From an uncultured Bacteroidales bacterium (GTDB taxonomy: Bacteria > Bacteroidota > Bacteroidia > Bacteroidales > UBA932): a DNA stretch of 64,000 nt. Positions 51,538 to 59,190 of the stretch are shown one piece after another (the first letter of the stretch is position 1; the number at the start of each line of letters is the position of its first letter). A program made the position numbers and the translations under genes. The stretch lies in the NCBI GenBank assembly GCA_900321715.1, contig ONXC01000005.1, forward strand, positions 18,294 to 82,293, written 5' to 3'. The notes under the pieces are model-generated. The model was given only the letters and a program-made list of their open reading frames with translations. It was not told the origin of the DNA and ran no database searches.

Positions 51538-52539
51538 ATGTCAAAGAAGAATTATTTATTGGCAATGGTCGCAGGACTCGCCGTCCTGGTGGCCGGTTGT
51601 ACTAAACCTGACGCCCAAAATCCGAATTCCGGTAATGAAAATAATGGCACCGAGCAAGGTGGAAATGGAAATGAAAATGAGAATGGAAATGGTGCCGATA
51701 AAATCACTTCCGCAGATTTTGTAGGTAGCTGGGGCCAGGGAGAACAAACCGATATGCTGGTTCTGAAGGAAGACGGCACTTTCTCAGAAAAAGGCTGGGA
51801 AGAAACCATTTCCGGAAAATGGTCTTACAATGAGAATGACAGCACCATTACTATGACTCCTGACGGAGGCGAAGCAGTGGTAAGGAATGTTCTTCTCATA
51901 GGCGGGAAAGCCTGGCTGGTATTTATTGAAGAAAACGGTGAGGGTGAATATAAATCCAGATTTACCAACAGTTACCGTAAAGCCGGAGCCACTGTGAAAT
52001 CCGCTCCTCTCGGTGACGGCCGCTGGGATTCCCCTCATAGCGGCTTCAAGCCCGCCCAGTATACGGAAGATACCGATTACAGGATATGCCTTGTTGTTGC
52101 TGGAAATAAGATTGACCTGTATGTCCCTATGTGGGGCTACCACATTCAGGGAACATTCACCCTTGAAGATGGCCGCATCAAAATCTCAACGGATGACGAC
52201 CACATCTGGGCTGGTAAGCAGATCTCCGTTCAAGATTCAGAACATTGGTCTTTTGGCTGGAATGCCTGGGGTGACGGGCCTGACGCCGGCCCGAGCATGA
52301 ACCGTGAGACGTTTGAACTCAATGGTTATACCTGGTATACTGTGAACCAACTTAAGGCAATGGGTCACGCACCGGCCGATAGTTCTGACTGGACCTTTGA
52401 AGCCCGAATCTGGGAAGCGGCAGAGCAGTTGCACGACGAAGCAATGGATCTTTGCAACTTCGAACTTTGCGTTGCCGATGACGGCAAGGAAGCCTTCGGC
52501 GGCGCCGTCGGCCTCACCCCCTGGTTCTACAAGCGCTAA
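51538..52539 (+). CDS. Lipocalin-like lipoprotein of unknown role
   Basis: 333 residues from the ATG at 51538; the longer frame from 51415 would place the signal peptide internally and overlap the divergent promoter. The lipobox is VLVAGCTKP (Cys21), followed by a Gln/Asn/Glu/Gly-rich low-complexity linker (about 25-50). Residues about 55-130 resemble a lipocalin-like domain (ADFVGSWGQGEQTDMLVLKE, GKWSYNENDSTITM). The C-terminal part (about 150-333) is not recognised. It is divergent from the Kelch regulator and could be its target. No clear TAnnTTTG promoter was found. It ends in a strong terminator shared with the tRNA gene. Confidence 0.6.
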   Translation: MSKKNYLLAMVAGLAVLVAGCTKPDAQNPNSGNENNGTEQGGNGNENENGNGADKITSADFVGSWGQGEQTDMLVLKEDGTFSEKGWEETISGKWSYNENDSTITMTPDGGEAVVRNVLLIGGKAWLVFIEENGEGEYKSRFTNSYRKAGATVKSAPLGDGRWDSPHSGFKPAQYTEDTDYRICLVVAGNKIDLYVPMWGYHIQGTFTLEDGRIKISTDDDHIWAGKQISVQDSEHWSFGWNAWGDGPDAGPSMNRETFELNGYTWYTVNQLKAMGHAPADSSDWTFEARIWEAAEQLHDEAMDLCNFELCVADDGKEAFGGAVGLTPWFYKR

Positions 52540-52562
52540 CCACACTTAAATATATATAAAGG

Positions 52563-52594
52563 AAAAACGCCTCACAGCAATGTGGGGCGTTTTT

Positions 52595-52595
<1 letters not shown>
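52563..52595. terminator. Bidirectional terminator between lipoprotein and tRNA-Gly
   Basis: A 14-bp stem (one T-G wobble) with a GCAA tetraloop, flanked by A's on the left and T's on the right, so it works on both strands. It ends the lipocalin-like gene on plus and the tRNA on minus. Its T tract abuts the encoded CCA end of the tRNA. Confidence 0.85.
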
Positions 52596-52670
<75 letters not shown>

Positions 52671-52680
52671 GTTGGGAATG

Positions 52681-52711
52681 CAAAGGTAATGCTTTTTTTT
52701 GAACCTGCAAA
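52681..52711 (-). promoter_or_regulatory. Promoter of tRNA-Gly
   Basis: On the minus strand, TTTG (52708-52711), exactly 19 bases, then TACCTTTG (52681-52688). Predicted start near 52677, about 7 nt before the mature tRNA 5' end. Confidence 0.8.
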
Positions 52712-52782
52712 CTTTTTAACAAATTTTTTAATGATATTGTTTTCAAGACGTATTTGCAGATGCAACGATTCAAAAAAATAAT

Positions 52783-52790
52783 TATATTTG
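52783..52790 (+). promoter_or_regulatory. -7 promoter element of the OmpA-like gene
   Basis: TATATTTG, matching the consensus. Predicted start near 52794, leaving a leader of about 36 nt to the ATG at 52830. The -33 box is not clear. Confidence 0.6.
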
Positions 52791-52829
52791 TATGACATTG
52801 ACTGCGAACACTTAAAAACCAATATCGTT

Positions 52830-53513
52830 ATGAAAAAAGTTATCTCCCTCCTCCTTTGCGGCGTGATCGTTCTCAGCTGCGGTATGTCAAACCTCGGTAA
52901 GGGTTCCCTCATCGGCTCCGGTGCAGGTGCAGTCCTTGGTGCAGGTATCGGCTACCTGATCGGCCAGAACGGTGAAGGCGCAGCCATCGGCGCAGCAGTA
53001 GGTACTGCAGTGGGTGCAGGTACCGGTGCCCTTATCGGCAACGCTATGGACAAGAAAGCCAAGGAACTTGCAGAGCTTGAGAACGCCCAGGTAGAAACCA
53101 CCACGGACGTCAACGGCCTCAAGGCTATCAAGGTCACCTTCGACAACGGCATCCTCTTCGACTTCAACAAATCTTCCCTCAAGGCAGAGGCCAAGAAGGA
53201 GCTGGACAAGTTCACCACGGATATGGCCGATATGCCCCTTGCCAACATCAACGTCTACGGCCACACTGACAACATCGGCTCTGAGGAAGCAAACCAGAAG
53301 GTATCCAACCAGCGCGCAGCCGCCGTTTCCAACTACCTCATCAAGAAGGGTATCGACAAGAACCGCATCGCTGCTGAAGGCCTTTCCTTCAACTTCCCCG
53401 TAGCAGACAACGCCACAGAGGCCGGCCGTGCACAGAACCGCCGCGTTGAGATTTACATCAGCGCTTCTGAGGACATGGTGAAAGAGGCCGAGGCCGCTGC
53501 CGCACAGCAGTAG
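52830..53513 (+). CDS. OmpA-family lipoprotein with glycine zipper
   Basis: 227 residues. The lipobox is IVLSCGMS. Residues about 25-75 are a glycine-zipper segment (GSGAGAVLGAGIGYLIG, GAAVGTAVGAGTGALIG) able to pack in membranes. Residues about 105-215 are an OmpA-like peptidoglycan-binding domain (ILFDFNKSSLKAEAKKELDK, NVYGHTDNIGSEEANQKVS, AQNRRVEIYI). It anchors the outer membrane to peptidoglycan. It is a core gene with its own promoter, followed by a long perfect hairpin. The start is fixed by the MKK signal; the longer frame from 52788 lies over the -7 box. Confidence 0.93.
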   Translation: MKKVISLLLCGVIVLSCGMSNLGKGSLIGSGAGAVLGAGIGYLIGQNGEGAAIGAAVGTAVGAGTGALIGNAMDKKAKELAELENAQVETTTDVNGLKAIKVTFDNGILFDFNKSSLKAEAKKELDKFTTDMADMPLANINVYGHTDNIGSEEANQKVSNQRAAAVSNYLIKKGIDKNRIAAEGLSFNFPVADNATEAGRAQNRRVEIYISASEDMVKEAEAAAAQQ

Positions 53514-53571
53514 TCTTACGCCGCCTCACGGTTTTGGGCCGTGGAGTTAACGAGCTGATTATCAGCTAAAA

Positions 53572-53613
53572 ACGCAAAAGAGGGTGTCGGTTTTTTGACA
53601 CCCTCTTTTGCGT
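53572..53613. terminator. Perfect 17-bp hairpin after the OmpA-like gene
   Basis: The arms 53572-53588 and 53597-53613 are exact complements (ACGCAAAAGAGGGTGTC arm) around a GG+T6 loop. The A-rich 5' side and T-rich 3' side suggest a terminator that can work in both directions. Confidence 0.8.
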
Positions 53614-53669
53614 AAATAACTGTAAATGAAGAACTTAATCCCACGGGCTACCTTTTCCCCTTTTTTAAC

Positions 53670-53677
53670 TATATTTG
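53670..53677 (+). promoter_or_regulatory. -7 promoter element of the aldehyde dehydrogenase gene
   Basis: TATATTTG, predicted start near 53681, leaving a 13-nt leader to the ATG at 53694. Confidence 0.6.
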
Positions 53678-53693
53678 TGAAAACAATGGAAAT

Positions 53694-55070
53694 ATGGAAA
53701 ATACATCGGCAGAAAGGATAGAGGAACTGGTCCTTAAGCAAAGGGCGTTCTATGCTGCAGGCACTACGCGTGACATCAGGTGGCGCATTGGGCAGCTCAA
53801 GGCTTTCAAAAAGGGTCTTGAAAAATGGGAAAAGCACATTATGGATGCGCTGTGGCAGGACCTTCACAAGAGTTACGAGGAAGCTTTCATCTCTGAATTC
53901 GGCCTGGTTTACGGTGAAATCAGGGAGGCAATCCGTAAAACGCCCAAATGGGCAAAGCGCAGGTGTAAGCCTACTCCGCTTACCGTTCTTCCCGCCTCAA
54001 GCTATATTGTAAGGGAGCCGCTGGGGTGCACGCTCATCGTGAGCCCGTGGAACTATCCCGTCCAGCTTCTTCTGAATCCGCTGGTTGGGTGTATATCGGC
54101 CGGATGCACCGCCATCCTGAAGCCTTCTCCGTACGTTCCCAATGTCTCAAAGGCTCTGGAGGATATGATTGCCGATACTTTCCCGGAGGAGTACATTGCC
54201 GTGGTGCAGGGAAACCGCGTTGTGAACGGAGAGCTTTTCAGGCACAGGTATGACCTTGTGTTCCTCACCGGCAGCCCGTCCCTCGGCCGCATTGCAATGG
54301 AGGCTCAGTCAAAGTATCTCACGCCCATGGTTCTGGAACTTGGCGGCAAGAGCCCGTGTATTGTTGACAAGGACGCAAACCTCAAACTTGCGGCAAAGCG
54401 CATTGCCTGGGGGAAGTGCCTCAACAGCGGCCAAACCTGTATTGCGCCGGATTACCTTTTCCTGCATAAGGACATAAAGGAGGCGTTCGTGACTGAGTTC
54501 AAGGCCGCTCTGGAGGAACTCTACCCCGGCGGCACCGAGAACTCCGACAAATTTGTGCACATTGTGAAGGAATCGGCCTTTGAGAGGCTTGAGAGCTATT
54601 TCTCTGATGGGAAGATCCTGGCGGGAGGCCGCCGTGACAAGTCCCGCCTCTGGATGGAGCCAACCCTTCTTGGGGGCGTTTCCCCGGATTCTCCGGTCAT
54701 GCAGGAGGAGATTTTCGGGCCGATATTCCCGGTCATGACCTTCCAGGACCGCAGGGAGGTTACGGACTTTGTGAATTCCCGTGAAAAGCCCCTGGCGTTC
54801 TACTATTTCGGGAATGGGGCCGATGCCTGGGATATCATAGGCCGCACCACTTCCGGCGGTGCATGCATCAACGACACGATCATGCACATAGCCAACAGCA
54901 ATATCCCGTTTGGAGGCGTTGGTAACTCCGGTATGGGCAGCTACCACAGTGAGAGGAGTTTCCTTGCCTTCAGCCATGAGCGCGCCGTGGTGAAGTCCCC
55001 CACGTGGATAGACGCTCCTTTCCGGTATATGCCGTATAAGTTCTTCGGCATCATCAAACGGATGCTGTAA
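53694..55070 (+). CDS. Aldehyde dehydrogenase (class 3/coniferyl-type)
   Basis: 458 residues, no signal peptide, cytoplasmic. This is the short class-3-type ALDH fold with a C-terminal extension. The NAD-binding region has PLGCTLIVSPWNYPVQL and FLTGSPSLGRIAM. The general base is Glu215 (VLELGGKSPC) and the catalytic nucleophile Cys249 (NSGQTCIAPDY), with the expected 34-residue spacing. It oxidises an aldehyde to an acid with NAD(P). Related Bacteroidales proteins are annotated as general ALDH; the substrate is not known. It is monocistronic with its own promoter, followed by upp after 44 nt. Confidence 0.93.
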   Translation: MENTSAERIEELVLKQRAFYAAGTTRDIRWRIGQLKAFKKGLEKWEKHIMDALWQDLHKSYEEAFISEFGLVYGEIREAIRKTPKWAKRRCKPTPLTVLPASSYIVREPLGCTLIVSPWNYPVQLLLNPLVGCISAGCTAILKPSPYVPNVSKALEDMIADTFPEEYIAVVQGNRVVNGELFRHRYDLVFLTGSPSLGRIAMEAQSKYLTPMVLELGGKSPCIVDKDANLKLAAKRIAWGKCLNSGQTCIAPDYLFLHKDIKEAFVTEFKAALEELYPGGTENSDKFVHIVKESAFERLESYFSDGKILAGGRRDKSRLWMEPTLLGGVSPDSPVMQEEIFGPIFPVMTFQDRREVTDFVNSREKPLAFYYFGNGADAWDIIGRTTSGGACINDTIMHIANSNIPFGGVGNSGMGSYHSERSFLAFSHERAVVKSPTWIDAPFRYMPYKFFGIIKRML

Positions 55071-55086
55071 TCTCGGAAAAAAGAGT

Positions 55087-55094
55087 TATATTTG
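55087..55094 (+). promoter_or_regulatory. -7 promoter element of upp
   Basis: TATATTTG between the ALDH stop and upp; predicted start near 55098, with a 17-nt leader. Confidence 0.6.
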
Positions 55095-55114
55095 TATGAT
55101 ACAATTAACCAGAT

Positions 55115-55744
55115 ATGAGTACACTGCACGTAATTGACCACCCCATGATCCAGCACAAGCTCACGATCATGCGTAAAAAGGAAACCGGTTCAAAGGATTT
55201 CCGTGAACTTCTTCAGGAAATTGCCCTCCTTATGGGTTATGAGGTTACCCGTGACCTTCCCCTTATGGACGTGGAGATAGAAACCCCCATCTGCAAGACC
55301 ACCGCAAAGATCATCACCGGCCGCAAGCTGGCCGTGGTGCCCATCCTCCGCGCCGGCCTTGGAATGGTGGACGGTATCCGCACGCTGGTCCCCGTGGCAA
55401 AGGTTGGTCATATCGGCCTTTACCGTAATGAGGAAACACACCAGCCCGTGGTCTATTACTGCAAACTCCCTGAGGATGTCCAGAAACGTCTTGTGATTGT
55501 GACTGATCCCATGCTCGCAACCGGCGGCAGCGCCTGCGACGCAATCGCCATGCTCAAGGAGCGCGGCTGCCACAATATCCGCCTTATGTGCCTTGTAGGT
55601 GCCCCTGAGGGCATTGAGAGGGTTCAGAAAGAGCATCCGGATGTAGATATCTACCTTGCCGCCGTGGATGAGAAGCTCAACGAGAACGCGTACATCGTTC
55701 CCGGCCTTGGAGACGCCGGCGACAGAATCTTCGGTACGAAGTAG
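55115..55744 (+). CDS. upp: Uracil phosphoribosyltransferase
   Basis: 209 residues, the usual length. It converts uracil and PRPP to UMP in pyrimidine salvage. Family features are the [20 protein letters not shown] block, the PRPP-binding loop [18 protein letters not shown] and the C-terminal uracil-binding region ending [14 protein letters not shown]. It is a cytoplasmic core gene with its own promoter and a downstream hairpin terminator. Nothing looks abnormal. Confidence 0.97.
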   Translation: MSTLHVIDHPMIQHKLTIMRKKETGSKDFRELLQEIALLMGYEVTRDLPLMDVEIETPICKTTAKIITGRKLAVVPILRAGLGMVDGIRTLVPVAKVGHIGLYRNEETHQPVVYYCKLPEDVQKRLVIVTDPMLATGGSACDAIAMLKERGCHNIRLMCLVGAPEGIERVQKEHPDVDIYLAAVDEKLNENAYIVPGLGDAGDRIFGTK

Positions 55745-55803
55745 CCAGTGTAGCGCTCGCTTTCGCGGTGTGAAGATAACTGATTGAAAATTAGTATGAT
55801 ATG

Positions 55804-55839
55804 CAAAAACGTCTACCTGAAACCAGGCAGACGTTTTTG
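55804..55839 (+). terminator. Terminator after upp
   Basis: CAAAAACGTCT (55804-55814) pairs with AGACGTTTTTG (55829-55839), with an inner CCTG-AAAC-CAGG stem-loop and one A-C mismatch. The T's on the 3' arm give an intrinsic terminator. Confidence 0.75.
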
Positions 55840-55943
55840 TGTAATACGCTGATAGTGAGGTGTTTGACTCCACGGGGTGGTGGCGGTTTCAGACCTGGTG
55901 GCATCCCGTAGGAGGCAATATGGGAGTTTTAACGGAAAAATGC

Positions 55944-55951
55944 TATCTTTG
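55944..55951 (+). promoter_or_regulatory. -7 promoter element of the metallophosphoesterase operon
   Basis: TATCTTTG; predicted start near 55955, about 20 nt before the ATG at 55975. It serves a run of closely packed genes that includes the lipid kinase and acyltransferase. Confidence 0.6.
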
Positions 55952-55974
55952 TAGATAGCAACGCTAATAAACAA

Positions 55975-57069
55975 ATGAAATTCAGGACCTACGTGCTGTT
56001 TTGGATACTCTTCGGGGTGGTGGCCGATACAATTATCGGCCTTACGCTCCTGAAGGGCGCGCCGTGGTGGGCCATTGCAGTGATGGCGGCTCCTACGCTG
56101 GCCGCGGGGCTGTGCCTGCCGCTTATCGGCACGGGAAAATGGTACGCAGACTCCCTGAGGGTTTTTTCTTACCTCATCTTTATCTTTGAACTGCCAAAGT
56201 TCCTGGTGGCTCTCATCGGCCAGGCTTCTCCGGTAGCGGGCATTGCCGTGGGCGCCGCCGTGAGCCTGTTTTTCATTACGCTCATATTCTATGTGACACG
56301 GCATCTTCAGGTGAAGGAAACAGTCCTTGAAATTGAAGGCTTCCCCTCAGAACCCCTCAGGGTGTGCCAGATAGGGGATTTTCACCTTGGATCCTTTGGG
56401 ACAAAGAGCAAGTACATAAGCCGTATCATAGATACTGTGAATGCCTGCAATCCGGATGTAATCCTGTTTGTCGGGGACCTTGTGAACTTTGAGGCAAAGG
56501 AGGCTTTCCCGTACAGGGAGGTGCTGGCGCGGCTTCAGGCGCCTGTGTACGCCATCCTCGGGAACCACGACTTCCTCCTTCACGGCCCGCATGATTCCAA
56601 TGAGGAAGGCCGATTAAAAGATATGGCCGCCCTGGAAGCCTTTGAGAAGTCCCTGGGATGGAGAGTCCTCCGCAATGAAAGCGTAGAGCTCCGCCCGGGA
56701 GTGGTCCTTGTGGGAGTAGACAATATCACAAAGAACCCCTACTTCCGTAAAGTTGGAGGAGACCTTGGGAAGGCGCTGGAGGGTGTGGAGGAATCGGCCT
56801 TCAAAATCCTTCTCTCCCATGATCCCACCCATTGGCGCATGGAAGTGCTGCCCAAAACTGACATTCACCTTACCCTTTCCGGCCATACGCACGGCCTCAA
56901 ATACAAGCTCACGGGCCTTCTTCCCAGCCACTGGCGGCTGCATGAGTCCGGCGGGCTGTATGAGGATGGAGCTCAGAAACTATACGTAACCCCCGGCCTT
57001 GGAAGCGCCTTTGCGTTCAGGCTGGGAGGCTACCCAAACGTAGATATATTAACTCTAAAACCTAGATAA
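55975..57069 (+). CDS. Membrane-anchored metallophosphoesterase
   Basis: 364 residues. The N-terminal 110 residues or so hold about four membrane helices. The remainder is a calcineurin-like phosphoesterase domain with the full metal-binding series: GDFHLGS, GDLVNF, GNHDF, SHDPTH and SGHTHG. The fold is like YkuE/LpxH-type enzymes, though LpxH itself lacks such helices. The likely role is hydrolysis of a phospholipid-related phosphodiester or monoester near the inner membrane. It is two nt upstream of a diacylglycerol-kinase-like gene and in series with an acyltransferase, which supports a lipid role. Confidence 0.88.
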   Translation: MKFRTYVLFWILFGVVADTIIGLTLLKGAPWWAIAVMAAPTLAAGLCLPLIGTGKWYADSLRVFSYLIFIFELPKFLVALIGQASPVAGIAVGAAVSLFFITLIFYVTRHLQVKETVLEIEGFPSEPLRVCQIGDFHLGSFGTKSKYISRIIDTVNACNPDVILFVGDLVNFEAKEAFPYREVLARLQAPVYAILGNHDFLLHGPHDSNEEGRLKDMAALEAFEKSLGWRVLRNESVELRPGVVLVGVDNITKNPYFRKVGGDLGKALEGVEESAFKILLSHDPTHWRMEVLPKTDIHLTLSGHTHGLKYKLTGLLPSHWRLHESGGLYEDGAQKLYVTPGLGSAFAFRLGGYPNVDILTLKPR

Positions 57070-57071
57070 CA

Positions 57072-58001
57072 ATGGAAAAATGGATGATGATCGGCAACCC
57101 CAAGAGCGCATCGGCCTCTACGGGAGACGCCTGGAACAAATCTGTTGAAAAACTGACCAAGGCCGGCCTTGAAGTTGAGGTAGCTGCAACCGAACATGCC
57201 GGACACGCAATTGAACTGGCGCAGAAGGCAGCGGCAAAGGGCTTCCGCAAATTCATCGCGGCCGGCGGAGACGGCACCATTCACGAGGTCCTCACGGGCC
57301 TCCTGAGATATGCCGACGAGTCAAAGACATCCCTCGCAGAGTTCACCCTTGCCGCCCTTCCATACGGCACCGGCAACGACTGGATCCGTACCCCTGGCGT
57401 CCCAGAGGATGTTGAAAAGGCGGCCGATTGCATCATAGCAGGCAAAACAGCCAAGGAAGACGTTGTTCGGATGACCTTCCCGCAGGGCGTTTTTGCAATG
57501 GCAAATATAGGCGGTATAGGCGTAGATGCAGACATATGTATCCGCACCAACAGGCTTAAGGAGAAAGGCCGGAAAGGCGGTTTCCTCTACACCATGGTAG
57601 CACCCCTTGCAACGCTTTCAAGGAAACGCCACCAAGTAGAAGTCACCCTTGACGGAGAGGTAGCATACAAAGGCAAACTCTTCACCGCAACCCTTGGAAA
57701 CGGCGCTTACCGTGGCGGCGGCCTCATCCAGACAGCCCAGGACACCAAGTGGGACGACGGCCTCCTGGACATCACCCTTATGCCTGGCTACAACCACATC
57801 AAGGGCCTTATGCTTATGCTCCACTGCGTATCCGGAGACCTTGCCGTGCAGCCCGGAATGATTACCCGGAAGTTCAAGAAAATGACGGTAAAGCCCCTTG
57901 GAAAGGTGGCCGATCCAGTGGAAGTTGACGGCGAAATCCCCGGCACACTGCCCCTTACCATGGAGGTTACCGGAGAGCAGATTAACGTGATCGCAGGATG
58001 A
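57072..58001 (+). CDS. Diacylglycerol/lipid kinase family protein (YegS-like)
   Basis: 309 residues, no signal. The DAGK catalytic domain has GNPKSASAS near the N-terminus and the nucleotide-binding motif AAGGDGTIHE at about residue 64-73, followed by LPYGTGNDWIR. The C-terminal domain is beta-rich, as in YegS/DgkB. It transfers phosphate from ATP to a lipid hydroxyl. It is coupled to the next gene by a 4-nt ATGA overlap; a kinase followed by an acyltransferase suggests glycerophospholipid metabolism. Confidence 0.92.
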   Translation: MEKWMMIGNPKSASASTGDAWNKSVEKLTKAGLEVEVAATEHAGHAIELAQKAAAKGFRKFIAAGGDGTIHEVLTGLLRYADESKTSLAEFTLAALPYGTGNDWIRTPGVPEDVEKAADCIIAGKTAKEDVVRMTFPQGVFAMANIGGIGVDADICIRTNRLKEKGRKGGFLYTMVAPLATLSRKRHQVEVTLDGEVAYKGKLFTATLGNGAYRGGGLIQTAQDTKWDDGLLDITLMPGYNHIKGLMLMLHCVSGDLAVQPGMITRKFKKMTVKPLGKVADPVEVDGEIPGTLPLTMEVTGEQINVIAG

Positions 58002-58618
58002 GCGGAACCATAAAAGAAGCGCATCTTAGCCTGGCCGATAAAGCCCTCCGCTACTTCTGCTGGGGCGTGGTCCACACGGTGCAGAGGCCAAAGGTGTGCG
58101 GCGGAAAGCCCGCCCACGACGGCCCCACCATCTATGCCTGCCGTCACGTGGGCCTGATGGACCCGGTAATCCTTATGGTGGAGTATTTCAGGTGGATGAT
58201 AAGGCCGCTTGTTGCCAAGGACTACTATGACAAGTCCAGCTTCACCCAGAAGTTCTACTCTCACGCCCAGTGCATTCCTCTGGACCGTAAGAATACTTCC
58301 CTGAGGTGGATTGAGGAATCCCTGGAGGCACTCCGTAAGGGAGAGAGCGTAATCATCTTCCCTGAAGGCAAGCGCAACAAAACAGGCCAGGGACTCCTGA
58401 AGTTCCAGAACGGAGCCGCGCTCCTTGCCCTGAAGAGCGGAGCCAAAGTGGTTCCTGTCTGGAACGCATACTGGGATTTCCCTCACCGCTACCGCATGGC
58501 CATCGGGGATCCCGTGGAGCTTGATCCCGTTCCTGCCGCCGGTCCGGATTCAGAGTGGCTGGATGCCCAGACCGCCAAGATCCAGGCCGCCGTGGCTGCA
58601 CTGGAAGACAGAGTATAA
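57998..58618 (+). CDS. 1-acylglycerol-3-phosphate acyltransferase-like (PlsC family)
   Basis: 206 residues. The HX4D acyltransferase motif is CRHVGLMD with His50 and Asp55. The second motif is IIFPEGKRNKTGQGLLKF, matching the FPEG-type glycerol-phosphate-binding block. There is no strong membrane helix, so it is probably peripheral. It transfers an acyl chain to a lysophospholipid or similar acceptor. It begins inside the lipid-kinase stop (ATGA), indicating co-translation. Confidence 0.9.
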   Translation: MSGTIKEAHLSLADKALRYFCWGVVHTVQRPKVCGGKPAHDGPTIYACRHVGLMDPVILMVEYFRWMIRPLVAKDYYDKSSFTQKFYSHAQCIPLDRKNTSLRWIEESLEALRKGESVIIFPEGKRNKTGQGLLKFQNGAALLALKSGAKVVPVWNAYWDFPHRYRMAIGDPVELDPVPAAGPDSEWLDAQTAKIQAAVAALEDRV

Positions 58619-58632
58619 GATAATATAGTCAT

Positions 58633-59175
58633 ATGAGTACACAATGGATTGTAACGGAGATTGACGGGAAGGTGGCATCAATTGCTACGGATTACCGTCA
58701 TCTGGCCAGGATTGGGGCGGAGATTGCCGCCCTGGACCCCGCAGAGGTTGGGAGTATCGGCACCCGGAAGATCTCCACGGAAGATCTCCTTGAATTTGCA
58801 AGGTACCTGAAGTGGGAAGACCTGAGGCCGTTCGGCACGCCTTTCCAGATCAAAGTGTGGAAGACACTCTTTGACCTTCCCCGCAAGCTCTACAGCTACT
58901 CCGAGATTGCGGCCCTTGCTGGAGTCCCGCAGGGTGTGCGCCCCGTAGCACACGTTGTGGCCTACAATCCCATTGCGTACGTCATTCCCTGCCACCTTGT
59001 AATCCCCAAGGAATCCATGGACAAGGCGCTGGAGATACGCACCGCGGCAGAGGGCACTCTCTTCAAGGGCAGTGACCTCTACCTCCTTGACAGCATAGAC
59101 GTGGGTGCCTATGCCTATGGAGCAGACTTAAAGCGGGAACTAATCAAACGCCAGCTCTCCGGAGGCGTTGTATAA
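58633..59175 (+). CDS. Methylated-DNA-[protein]-cysteine methyltransferase-like protein
   Basis: 180 residues. The C-terminal half (about 75-150) has the Ogt/MGMT DNA-binding and active-site region: TPFQIKVWKTL, YSYSEIAALAGVP, NPIAYVIPCHLVIP. The methyl-accepting Cys120 is present, but the usual PCHRV is PCHLV, and the region around AHVVAYNP departs from the common AVGxAxxxNP. The C-terminal tail (about 140-180) is longer than usual. It may repair O6-alkylguanine or be a divergent relative. It is 14 nt after the acyltransferase and 15 nt before GH2. Confidence 0.8.
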   Translation: MSTQWIVTEIDGKVASIATDYRHLARIGAEIAALDPAEVGSIGTRKISTEDLLEFARYLKWEDLRPFGTPFQIKVWKTLFDLPRKLYSYSEIAALAGVPQGVRPVAHVVAYNPIAYVIPCHLVIPKESMDKALEIRTAAEGTLFKGSDLYLLDSIDVGAYAYGADLKRELIKRQLSGGVV

Positions 59176-59190
59176 TACCTGATAACAACT

